From Achromobacter insolitus (GTDB taxonomy: Bacteria; Pseudomonadota; Gammaproteobacteria; Burkholderiales; Burkholderiaceae_B): 64,000 nt of DNA. The notes under the pieces are model-generated. The model made no database searches. It was not told where the DNA came from and saw only the letters and a list, made by a program, of their open reading frames with translations. This document shows, one piece after another, positions 1 to 8,186 of this stretch (position 1 is its first letter; each line of letters starts with the position of its first letter). The position numbers and the translations under genes are program-made. The stretch covers positions 1 through 64,000 of the forward strand of contig NZ_NJIF01000003.1 of the NCBI RefSeq assembly GCF_002209555.1. Reading direction: 5' to 3'.

Positions 1-3000
1 CTGGGCGACGGCTTCTACGAGCAGAAGCTCGTGTCCGACCAGATCCTGGCCACCACCGGCCAGCGCTTCCTCGACACGTACAGCGACAACGACAGCCAGT
101 ACAAGGCCCTGCTTGCCGCCGGCGCCCAGTTCGCCCGCAGCAACGACATCCAGCTCGGCGTCGCGCTGACCGAGGCGCAACAGCGCCGGCTCACCACCGA
201 TCTGGTCTGGCTGGTCGAACAGACCGTCACGCTGCCCGACGGCACGACAGAGTCCGTGCTGGTCCCGCAGGTCTACCTGCTGGTGCGCGAAGGCGACCTG
301 CAGGGCGACGGCACCCTCATGGCCGGACGCAACGTCAAGCTGGAGGCCGAAGGCGACATCGTCAACAGCGGCACCATCGGCACCATCGGCGCGCGCGCAG
401 CCACCGTCATGACCGCGGGCAACATCGTTAACCAGCGCGGCGGCCTGATCCAGGGCGCTACGGTCGACCTCGCCGCGCGCGAGGACCTGACCAACCTGGT
501 ATCGCTGATCAAGGGCGACAACGTCGCCCTGAAGGCGGGGCGCGATATCGCACTGACGTCCACCTCGGCTGCCGAGAACTTCGGCAGCACATGGGGCACG
601 CACGTGAGCGGCATGTCCCGCGTGGATGCCGGCAGTCTCCTCCTACAAGCCGGACGTGACATCACGCTGACCGCGGCGCAAGTCTCGGTCAAGGACGACG
701 CGCGTCTGCAGGCCGGCCGCGACATCGCGTTGGAAACCCTGACTGAAAGCCATGGTGAATCCCTGGTCCTGAACGCCAGGAATCGTCACCGCCTCAGCAC
801 CAGCGCCGAGATTGGCTCGACCGTCACCGCGGGCGGTAACCTTGCGCTGGTCGCGGGCCAGGACATCAACGCGCGCACAGCCGAGGTCACCGCCGGGAAG
901 GCCCTCGCCGTGGGCGCCGGACGCGACCTCCACCTGGCCGCCGGTGCGGAAACCGGCTCGGCCTACGACGAGGTCCGCTACAAGACCAAGCGCTTCCTCT
1001 CGTCCAAGACCACGCACACCATCACCTCCAGCGACTGGGAACAGGCCAAGGCCTCGACCTTTACGGGCGATACGGCCGTGTTGATGGCCGGGCGCGATCT
1101 GAACGTGGCGGGGTCGAATGTCGGCGCGCAGAAGGACCTGGTCCTGTCCGCCGAACGCGACGTGAACCTCCTGCCCGGCCAGAACGCCGAGGACCGCTAC
1201 GACTACAAGATGGTCAAGAAGTCCGGCTTCGGCGCAATGGGCGGCTTCAGTTATGGCACCCGCAAGCAAACCGACTGGATCGATGGCGAGCAAGTCATCA
1301 ACACCGCCAGCACGGTCGGCAGCGTCGAAGGCGATGCGCTCATCAAGGCCGGCAAAGCGCTGGACATTACCGGTAGCAATGTCCTCGCGCGCCAGGGCGA
1401 CATCACGCTGATCGGCCAGGAGGTGACCATCGGCGCGGCGCTCGATACCGCGCAAGAGAAGGAGTTCCATGAGATCAAGCAGACGGGGCTGACGCTTACC
1501 GCCAGCAACCCCATCGTGAGTGCCGTGCAGACCGGCATACGCATGGCAGAAGCCGCGGGCAAGACGGACAACACCGTCATGAAGGGCCTGGCCGGGGCAA
1601 CCGCCGGCGTCGCTGCCGTCAACGCCTACGACGCCGTGCGCGCCTCCGCCAAGGCGGCCGAGGCCGCCGAACTCGCCAAGGCCGGATCGAGCAACAAGAT
1701 CGATCAAGTGGGCGGCGTCAGCATCAAGCTCAGCCTGGGTACCAGCAAGAGTTCCAGCACCACGGATCGCAGTTCGTCCAGCGCCCATGGTTCGACGATC
1801 ACCGCGGGCAGGGACCTGACCATTGTTGCCCAAGGCGCGGGCAAGGACTCCGACATCACCGTCACCGGTTCCAAGTTGTCGGCCGGCAACACCGTAACGC
1901 TCAAGGCCGAAGGCGATGTCATCCTGCAGGCCGCGCGCAACGCCTTCGAGCAGCAGACCGACAGCAAGAGCAGCAGCGCCAGCATCGGCATCGGCTACTC
2001 CACGGGCGGCAAGCAGAATGGCTTCACGCTGGAGCTGGGCGCGTCGCTTGGCCGGGGCAAGGCCAACGGCAAGGACGAAAGCTGGACCAACAGCCTCATC
2101 ACCGCGGGCAACGTGCTGGCCATCCAATCCGGCGGGGACACCACCCTCAAAGGCGCGACGGGAGAGGCGGAACGCATCATCGCATCCGTCGGCGGCAACC
2201 TGCTGCTGGAGAGTTTGCAGGACAGCAGCAAGTACGACTCCAAGAACCAGAGCGCAGGCTTCGGGCTGAGTCTATGCATCCCGCCGTACTGCCAGGGCGC
2301 CAGCAGCTTCTCGGCCAACGCCAGCGCCGGCAAGATGAACAGCGACTTCAAGTCCGTCATGGAACAGACGGGCTTGCGGGCAGGCGACGGCGGCTTCCAG
2401 ATCGACGTCAAGAACGAGACCAAGCTCGCCGGCAGCGTCATCGCCAGCAGCGACCGGGCCGTGGCGCAAGGGCTGAACACGCTCGACACCGGCACGCTGA
2501 TCACCGAGGACATCAAGAACCGCGCCAAATACAGCGGCGGCCAGGTGTCCATCGGCGGGGGCTTCGGCTTCGGAGGCGGCAAGGGCGCAGACGCAGGCCT
2601 GGGCACGACCAAAGGCGGCCAGGTGGCGGGCGGCGCCAGCAAGGAGCATGGCTCGTCCGTCGCCACTGGCAGCGGCGGCTTTGGCATGGGCACACCCATC
2701 GTCGTGGGCGCCAAGGGCAGCAGCAGCTCGACCACACAAAGCGCCATCAGCGGCGGCACGGTCGTAATCCGCGACGAGGCGGCGCAGCAGGATCTGACGG
2801 GGATGACGGCGGCGGGAACGATCGCGGCGTTGAACCGGGATACCTCGGACACCTTGAATGCGCTGAAGCCGATCTTTGATAAGGAGAAGATCGAGGCGGG
2901 CTTTGAGATTGCGTCGGAGGCGCAACGGCAGGCGGGGCAGTTCTTAGAAAATCGGGCGAAGGAGATAGACGCCCTGAAGCGTCGTTCGACGGATAGTAGT

Positions 3001-4158
3001 CTGTCATCGGAAGAGCGCACTTTGGCCGCGGCTCGGGCAGAGAAGCTTGAGAAGGAATGGGGGCAGGCCGGCGCGTACAGGAGAGTTCTCAGCGCGTTTA
3101 CCGCAGCTGCAGCTGGAAATGTGACAGGTAGCGTGGGCGTTTTCGTGCAGGCTGCGACTGTCAATTTTCTGCAGGCGCTCAGTGCTTCGAAGGTCAAGGA
3201 GCTTGCAGATGGTTTGGGAGAGGGAACCAAAGCAGATTTGGCGCGAGCGGCTTTGCACGGGGTGGTTGGCTGCGCGGGGGCCGCAGCGGCGAATGCGAGC
3301 TGCGCATCTGGAGCTATCGGCGCAGGGGCAAGTTCGGTGCTGGCAGCATTGCTGGAACAGGGCGCGGGCCAGGCCATATCCGCCGAGGACAAGGAAAATC
3401 GATCAAACCTGATAACCAGCGTCATGGCTGGAATTGCTACTGGCTTGTCTTTTGACCCTGCCACGAGCACCACTGCAGCGGTAACGGAGCTGAGCAACAA
3501 CGCATTGACTCTTGCGGAGCTAAAGCAATTTCATGCAGAAGCTACTGCATGTGATGTCATTGGGAACTGCGCGGAGGTGCAAAAGAAATTCCGAGACCTG
3601 AGCATGGCAAATCAAGAGGCTATTATTCTTGTCTGCTCACAAAGTCCGGAAGCGTGTCGGCAAAAATACGGCGACTATATAGAAAATGTTTCAGCATATC
3701 GCCAAGAGCTTGATGCTGTTAGCGGAGAGTTTCTGCCGACAGCCCTTAAGGCGGATTTATTTTTCTATTACTTTCAACATCAGGATGCAGTAGGTGTTGC
3801 GCTAAGTACCGAATTTGCGGCGCAACTTCGAGAAAAGTACGATATTTCCGAAGAGCGGGCGGCGCAGTTGGCAGCTATTGGGGCTGCCGCTGTGGGCTCG
3901 ATCAGGCCGGGAAAAACTCCCGTATTTAGAACTAATGTGGAGGCTAGAACTGCTGCTGAGGCGATGGGTTACATTAAGATAAATGAGACTGTTCATGGGG
4001 GGCAGGCAGTATATAAAAAAGGAGATTTTTATATAACTAGGGATCTAGATGGACACAACGGTGGTGCATGGAAGGGAGCGGACTCTGTAAAAAACTTGGC
4101 GGCAAAAAGTACTCGCTCGGGAACTTTTGATAAAGAAATGAAGCGCGTGGGAGATTGA
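1..4158 (+). CDS. CdiA/FhaB-family contact-dependent inhibition exoprotein, 5' end outside window
   Basis: Large two-partner-secretion exoprotein. The frame is open from base 1 (1385 codons visible), so the GTG at 31 is internal, not the start; the signal peptide, TPS domain and partner transporter gene must lie upstream. Codons 80-430 carry repeated AGRD-type beta-helix haemagglutinin repeats. Codons 430-920 look like the FHA-2 repeat region that in CdiA proteins helps delivery. A helical pretoxin region leads to TELSNNAL at codons 1162-1169, in the place where other CdiA proteins carry VENN. After it comes a variable tail of about 215 residues. Its last 75 residues (H1332, D1348, D1350, HNGG 1352-1355, W1357-K1358, KSTRSGT 1369-1375) resemble the Ntox21 toxin family, predicted RNases, as I remember it. 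Bases from about 3480 onward are clearly AT-richer, as expected for an exchanged toxin cassette. The family is sure; the toxin activity is inferred. Confidence 0.93.
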   Translation: MGDGFYEQKLVSDQILATTGQRFLDTYSDNDSQYKALLAAGAQFARSNDIQLGVALTEAQQRRLTTDLVWLVEQTVTLPDGTTESVLVPQVYLLVREGDLQGDGTLMAGRNVKLEAEGDIVNSGTIGTIGARAATVMTAGNIVNQRGGLIQGATVDLAAREDLTNLVSLIKGDNVALKAGRDIALTSTSAAENFGSTWGTHVSGMSRVDAGSLLLQAGRDITLTAAQVSVKDDARLQAGRDIALETLTESHGESLVLNARNRHRLSTSAEIGSTVTAGGNLALVAGQDINARTAEVTAGKALAVGAGRDLHLAAGAETGSAYDEVRYKTKRFLSSKTTHTITSSDWEQAKASTFTGDTAVLMAGRDLNVAGSNVGAQKDLVLSAERDVNLLPGQNAEDRYDYKMVKKSGFGAMGGFSYGTRKQTDWIDGEQVINTASTVGSVEGDALIKAGKALDITGSNVLARQGDITLIGQEVTIGAALDTAQEKEFHEIKQTGLTLTASNPIVSAVQTGIRMAEAAGKTDNTVMKGLAGATAGVAAVNAYDAVRASAKAAEAAELAKAGSSNKIDQVGGVSIKLSLGTSKSSSTTDRSSSSAHGSTITAGRDLTIVAQGAGKDSDITVTGSKLSAGNTVTLKAEGDVILQAARNAFEQQTDSKSSSASIGIGYSTGGKQNGFTLELGASLGRGKANGKDESWTNSLITAGNVLAIQSGGDTTLKGATGEAERIIASVGGNLLLESLQDSSKYDSKNQSAGFGLSLCIPPYCQGASSFSANASAGKMNSDFKSVMEQTGLRAGDGGFQIDVKNETKLAGSVIASSDRAVAQGLNTLDTGTLITEDIKNRAKYSGGQVSIGGGFGFGGGKGADAGLGTTKGGQVAGGASKEHGSSVATGSGGFGMGTPIVVGAKGSSSSTTQSAISGGTVVIRDEAAQQDLTGMTAAGTIAALNRDTSDTLNALKPIFDKEKIEAGFEIASEAQRQAGQFLENRAKEIDALKRRSTDSSLSSEERTLAAARAEKLEKEWGQAGAYRRVLSAFTAAAAGNVTGSVGVFVQAATVNFLQALSASKVKELADGLGEGTKADLARAALHGVVGCAGAAAANASCASGAIGAGASSVLAALLEQGAGQAISAEDKENRSNLITSVMAGIATGLSFDPATSTTAAVTELSNNALTLAELKQFHAEATACDVIGNCAEVQKKFRDLSMANQEAIILVCSQSPEACRQKYGDYIENVSAYRQELDAVSGEFLPTALKADLFFYYFQHQDAVGVALSTEFAAQLREKYDISEERAAQLAAIGAAAVGSIRPGKTPVFRTNVEARTAAEAMGYIKINETVHGGQAVYKKGDFYITRDLDGHNGGAWKGADSVKNLAAKSTRSGTFDKEMKRVGD

Positions 4159-4160
4159 TC

Positions 4161-4382
4161 ATGTCAAGAGTTAATCAAAATTCGGACTGGGTGTGGCGTG
4201 GAAAGACAATTGCGCAATTAATAGAAGAGCTTCAGAGTTTTTCAGATCAAAGTCTGATGGTTGAGATTTCTATTGATGGAGCGAGAACCTCTAAACCCAT
4301 CAGTCTTGTAGCTAAAATGCGAGGGAAATGTATGCTGATGAATATGGAAGATGAAGCTGACGAGGAACGAGGTGCTGAATGA
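4161..4382 (+). CDS. Probable CdiI-type immunity protein for the CdiA toxin tail
   Basis: Small acidic protein of 73 residues with no signal peptide, so cytoplasmic. It starts two bases after the CdiA stop. A GGGAGA ribosome site lies inside the end of the toxin gene, which favours the ATG at 4161 over the TTG six bases earlier. I do not recognise a named family. Visible features are an N-terminal WVWRGKTIAQLIEEL helix, a central ISIDG strand and a TSKPISLVAKMRGKC segment. Position directly behind a polymorphic toxin tail, co-directional and nearly overlapping, is the standard place for the cognate immunity gene. Base composition is AT-rich like the toxin tail, so the two probably moved together. 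Confidence 0.75.
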   Translation: MSRVNQNSDWVWRGKTIAQLIEELQSFSDQSLMVEISIDGARTSKPISLVAKMRGKCMLMNMEDEADEERGAE

Positions 4383-4482
4383 GATAAAAGTAAGACGCCG
4401 TCTTGCCCGTCAATAGATTAGGCGTAATCCGGGCGATAAGGTGAACGCGTTTTGAGCACGCCGAAGCACAGATGACCCAAAG

Positions 4483-4761
4483 TTGAGGGATCAACTAAGA
4501 CAAGAGAGCCTAAGGAATATTGCGGCCCAGGATTCAAGATTGGCTGCGGCTATGAATGGAAATGGAACGAAGAATCCGAATTTTTCTATAGGTCAAGGCT
4601 CATCTTTGGAGGCCAATCAGTTGGGGAAAATATGGGTAGGAGACGGTGCTGCGAGAACAAGTGATGGGCTGCCAGGGCCGCAACGAATAGTTGTTGGGAA
4701 GGGTGGTGAGATGTATTGCACGGCGGACCATTACAGAACATTTATTCAGATTAATCAATAG
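4483..4761 (+). pseudogene. Orphan CdiA C-terminal toxin fragment with barnase-like end
   Basis: Remnant of a displaced toxin end rather than an independent gene. The frame is open from 4456 after a TGA and has only a TTG at 4483 as candidate start, with no convincing ribosome site. The first part (NFSIGQGSSLEANQLGKIW at residues 33-51, then VGDGA) matches the linker seen before toxin domains in many polymorphic exoproteins. The last part, QRIV followed by MYCTADHYRTF and a short tail, resembles the C-terminus of barnase, where the DHYxTF histidine is the general acid and an arginine upstream is also catalytic. The part that would hold barnase's catalytic glutamate is missing, so it is probably inactive. 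A barstar-family gene follows 13 bases downstream, which supports the barnase reading. Confidence 0.6.
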
Positions 4762-4774
4762 TTTAGGGGTGAGA

Positions 4775-5149
4775 ATGTCACCATTCAAGTTTCTTGATGG
4801 CATGCCCTCATGCGACGCTGCGGAAGTTTTCTACGTGCGTATTGACCCGGAAATTTCTCTCTCGGGAGAACTGTTAAGGGCGCTGTATTACCAGCTCTGG
4901 TTTCCAGGGTATTTTGGATTCAATTGGGATGCTCTGTACGATTGCTTGATGGATCTCGGGTGGATTCCGTGTCATAAGGTTACTCTTGTGCATAGCGTTC
5001 TTCCGAATTTGCCAGAAGACGACTTGATAGCTTATCTGGAGGTATTGCGTGACGCGGTTCAGAATTGGACGGGGCATGATGCACACGAATTAGAGGTGTT
5101 TTTTGGAGTAACTGACCGACATGCAGTGGAGGCACTTCTTGCGCAATAA
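4775..5149 (+). CDS. Barstar-family immunity protein (RNase inhibitor)
   Basis: Cytoplasmic inhibitor of about 124 residues. The start at 4775 is set by an AGGGGTGAG ribosome site at 4765-4773; longer in-frame starts run into the preceding toxin fragment. The core YFGFNWDALYDCLMDLGW (residues 46-63) is the hallmark of barstar, in which the helix after the glycine-asparagine turn plugs the active site of barnase-type RNases. The C-terminal half holds a helix and a hydrophobic strand ending LEVFFGV, also as in barstar. It sits behind the barnase-like toxin fragment and probably is its retained immunity gene. It could still protect against kin that deliver the intact toxin. Family assignment is firm, partner is inferred. 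Confidence 0.85.
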   Translation: MSPFKFLDGMPSCDAAEVFYVRIDPEISLSGELLRALYYQLWFPGYFGFNWDALYDCLMDLGWIPCHKVTLVHSVLPNLPEDDLIAYLEVLRDAVQNWTGHDAHELEVFFGVTDRHAVEALLAQ

Positions 5150-5264
5150 GGAAGAAAAGCGTGATCTACAGAATGACCCTCCCCCGCAAATTGAACAGTT
5201 CAAAGCTGGAGAGTGGCTGCCTCTTTTGATTGCACTGACCACTTTTGAACGCACCCACGCGGAT

Positions 5265-8081
5265 CTAAAACATCATTCTGAAACCTGCGGTCGCGGTGAC
5301 GATATAGCTGCCGGAGAAATCCGCGTCGGCGTCGATCTGGCCGTAAATCGCATAGCGGTCGCCCCAACCGTAATTTGCCCCCGCGCCCACGCTGCCCCAG
5401 GTCCGCGCCATGCGGCTGGCTGCGGGTACGTCGGCCACGCGCACACGGGTTCCGTCCAGGAATTCATGTTTCACGTTGACGACGCCATAGACGCTTGATT
5501 CCCGATTCACGCCTGCAGTTTGCCAATTGCTTTTGTAGTCCAGCGCGATACCGATGCGGGCAAGCAGGCTGTTGCCTTTGTCACTTTCAATGTGCGCGCC
5601 GAATCTGTCATTGAAACTGTCGAAGCGGGTTGATACGTAGCTCAGCTGCGCCTGAGGGATCAGGGCCAGCCGCTCGTTCAACCCGAACGCCTTGCCCGCT
5701 TCGATACCCAGCCCATAGCTGTTGGCTTGGCTGCCGCCCTTTAACTTGCCGGCCAGCCGGGACTTCAGGTCGCTGTCGAACCAGGTTGCTTGGGCCTGTG
5801 TGTCGATATAGACGCCATTCTTGCCATACCAGGTCAGGGTCGGTGTCAGGCCATAGGCCGTGGTGTCGATCGTGCCGTTGCCATACACCGAAAACACATG
5901 TGTGTCGGCCTTGCCGTAGTAAACGGCTATGCCTCCCACCAGACGGGATCCTTCTTCCTGACCCGCCAGGATACGGTCAACACCAAATTGCGCCTTCCAG
6001 CTGTCGATATCCTGGCGCGCGCCCGTGGTGGACGTGGAAGGCTCGAGCCGGCTCGTCGTGCCCTCCATCCGGCTCCATACGCCGTTGCGGCCCACATACG
6101 CGGACTCATAGAGGCGGTTGCCGACCCGTTGGCGCAGGGTGGGCAGTCGGCTCAGGTTAAGCAGGGTGTTGGCGTAGGCTTCATAGACCGGCACACCAGG
6201 CTGATACAGCAAGGGCGGTGGGGCGCCGGGTGAAACGCCGCCGGCCGGCGGTGTGCCGGGATCCGTCGGGGGGGTACCTGGATCGGTAGGCGGTGTGCCC
6301 GGATTGGTCGGTGGTGTGCCGGGATCCGTCGGCGGAGTACCCGGATTGGTTGGCGGTGTGCCAGGGTCGGTCAGGGATGATCGCAGATACCAGCCGCCGT
6401 CGGCCGAGTCCTGTTGCAGGACATACCCGTAGGCGCCAGCCACCAGGGCCGGGCGCCCCTCGATGACATAGTCGCCGTTCGCCAGGTTGAACTGTCCCGC
6501 CGAGATCCCGTTGACCTGCACGATCTGTATGCCTCGTTGGGTCAACGCGCCAGCGCCTCCCATGTTCTTCACGTTGACGGGCGTCGCGCCTGCGGTGTCG
6601 CCCGTGACGACCAACTTATCTGTTGGAGAGTTGTCCCCGCCAAGCTGGGTGCGGATCTCCAGGTTCCCGCCCTGGGCCGTATAGTTGCCTGCGACGGTGA
6701 TGGTACCGAAGCCGCTGCGCGGCCCCGGGGCGACGGTGCCCCGGTTGACCGTCGCACCGACCCGTCCCGTGCCGGTCATCCATGCTCCCGCCAGGACGTT
6801 TACCGGCCCGCCGAGAACGCCATCGATCTGCAATGTGCCGGCGTGGATATCGGTGGTTCCCGTGAAGGCGGAACTGTCGCCCGACAAGGTCAGCCTGCCG
6901 GCGCCCAGCTTGTTGAAGCTGGAGGTTCCCGAGAACGCGGTCATCACCCCCACTTCGTAGCCGTTGGTGTCGAACGAGGCTCCCTCGCTTCCGATCGCCT
7001 GCGTCAGGAAGCCATTCAGGAAATTGGCCTTGTCGCGCCGAGCGCGCAGGACGCCGCCGTCCAGGGTAAAGGTGGCGTTGCCGGCGCCCTTGATGACCGA
7101 GCCGGTCTCCAGCACGCCGCGGCCGCTGGCATCGCCAACAAGGTTCAGCGTGCCTGTGGCGGTGCTGCTTACGGTTACCCACGTGTCGCTGTCGGCGACC
7201 GCCAGCCCGCCCTTGGCGATGTTCAAGGTTCCCGTGCCTGCCGAGCCAATTTCGATACGATCGCTTGCCCTAAGTGTCGAGATATTGGAGGTCGTGCTGG
7301 ATACGCTCACCGTGCCGACGCCGCCCGCCTGGTTGCCGATGTAGATCGATGCGGCGGCGCCTGGCGCCGACGATCCGACGGTGCGCACGGTGGCGCCTTC
7401 CAGGACGCGCAGCTCGCCAAGGCCCTCGAAACCGACGTAGATATTGTTGAACGGGTCCCAGACGGATGTCGGCCCCAATACCGTCACGCTGCCCTGGCTG
7501 CCGGGGCCGCGCCCGATCAGTGCCTGGCCGCTATGCACCGCGCCGCCATTATCGATTTGCAGCGTGCCGTTACCGCCCTCGCCAATCATGAACCCATTGC
7601 TCGTAGCGAGGTTCCAACTTGACCCAGGCCCGGATACAACAACGCTTCCGATGCTGCCGTTATTGACGCCGATGCTGGCCAAAGCGCTGTCTGCCCATCC
7701 CCCGGCCAGAATGCGAACTTCGCCATTGCTGCCCGACTCGGCGCCGATATACACCGGGCCGAGGCTGGTCCAAGTGGAGGGAGCGCCAACGCCGTCGCGG
7801 CCTGACACCGTGAGGGAACCCACGCCGCCATTGAAGTTGCCAATGAAAGCCCAATCATTGAGCACGGATCCGCCATCGCTGATGGTCAATGTCCCGGCAA
7901 GGTCATCGCCAACAATCAGATCGCTTCCGACAGTCCAATTCGGTGTCTGGACCGGGCCTGGTTGCACTTGACCGGTGCTGGAGACCGATTGCGCGCTGAC
8001 GGGGTTGGCAGAATTGGCCGCGTATGCCGCCAGGATTATCCATTTTGACCACCCCGCGCGATTGCAATTTTCGTTGACCAC
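5265..8081 (-). CDS. Type Va autotransporter with PATR-type beta-helix passenger
   Basis: Outer-membrane autotransporter of 938 residues starting at GTG 8081 with an upstream GGGAAGGGA. Residues 1-31 form a signal peptide ending in SAQ. Residues 45-350 consist of alternating units of the kind GTLxIxxGGxV and GSVVVSGPGSSW, predicted to stack as a beta-helix. A PATR-like motif (LGAGRLTLSGDSSAFTG) follows near 395, then a pertactin-like autochaperone segment up to about 565. A proline-rich linker of PGTPPT units covers about 568-625, and the last 270 residues are the translocator barrel ending in an aromatic Phe (GFRMMF). Passenger function is not readable; adhesin or serum-resistance roles are known for relatives. 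It is convergent with the toxin-immunity genes. Confidence 0.92.
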   Translation of the reverse strand: MVNENCNRAGWSKWIILAAYAANSANPVSAQSVSSTGQVQPGPVQTPNWTVGSDLIVGDDLAGTLTISDGGSVLNDWAFIGNFNGGVGSLTVSGRDGVGAPSTWTSLGPVYIGAESGSNGEVRILAGGWADSALASIGVNNGSIGSVVVSGPGSSWNLATSNGFMIGEGGNGTLQIDNGGAVHSGQALIGRGPGSQGSVTVLGPTSVWDPFNNIYVGFEGLGELRVLEGATVRTVGSSAPGAAASIYIGNQAGGVGTVSVSSTTSNISTLRASDRIEIGSAGTGTLNIAKGGLAVADSDTWVTVSSTATGTLNLVGDASGRGVLETGSVIKGAGNATFTLDGGVLRARRDKANFLNGFLTQAIGSEGASFDTNGYEVGVMTAFSGTSSFNKLGAGRLTLSGDSSAFTGTTDIHAGTLQIDGVLGGPVNVLAGAWMTGTGRVGATVNRGTVAPGPRSGFGTITVAGNYTAQGGNLEIRTQLGGDNSPTDKLVVTGDTAGATPVNVKNMGGAGALTQRGIQIVQVNGISAGQFNLANGDYVIEGRPALVAGAYGYVLQQDSADGGWYLRSSLTDPGTPPTNPGTPPTDPGTPPTNPGTPPTDPGTPPTDPGTPPAGGVSPGAPPPLLYQPGVPVYEAYANTLLNLSRLPTLRQRVGNRLYESAYVGRNGVWSRMEGTTSRLEPSTSTTGARQDIDSWKAQFGVDRILAGQEEGSRLVGGIAVYYGKADTHVFSVYGNGTIDTTAYGLTPTLTWYGKNGVYIDTQAQATWFDSDLKSRLAGKLKGGSQANSYGLGIEAGKAFGLNERLALIPQAQLSYVSTRFDSFNDRFGAHIESDKGNSLLARIGIALDYKSNWQTAGVNRESSVYGVVNVKHEFLDGTRVRVADVPAASRMARTWGSVGAGANYGWGDRYAIYGQIDADADFSGSYIVTATAGFRMMF
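6250..6366. repeat. 18-bp tandem repeat encoding the PGTPP(T/A) linker
   Basis: About six and a half tandem 18-bp units inside the autotransporter gene, each encoding PGTPPT followed by D or N (last unit PGTPPAG). Units differ by a few third-position changes, so the repeat is old enough to have drifted but could still change length by slippage or recombination in steps of six residues without breaking the frame. It connects the passenger to the barrel domain. Confidence 0.85.
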
Positions 8082-8186
8082 GACAATCCCTTCCCAAGTG
8101 GATAAGAACTACGCCTCATCGATACGGCACGCGGTCTGCTTTTTTCATAGGTGATAACCCTCGGTGGAGGACGCCGGACCACCTGC

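Noticed and set aside
643-3500. Two long minus-strand frames under the CdiA-like gene
   Set aside because: Low-complexity Ala/Gly/Ser/Pro composition and complete overlap with haemagglutinin repeats on the plus strand.
5150-5264. Short gap after the barstar gene considered as another toxin remnant
   Set aside because: Only 115 bases with no convincing coding or repeat signal.
6250-6366. Short regular repeats considered as a CRISPR array
   Set aside because: The 18-bp units are contiguous, with no spacers, and encode the Pro-rich linker of the autotransporter.
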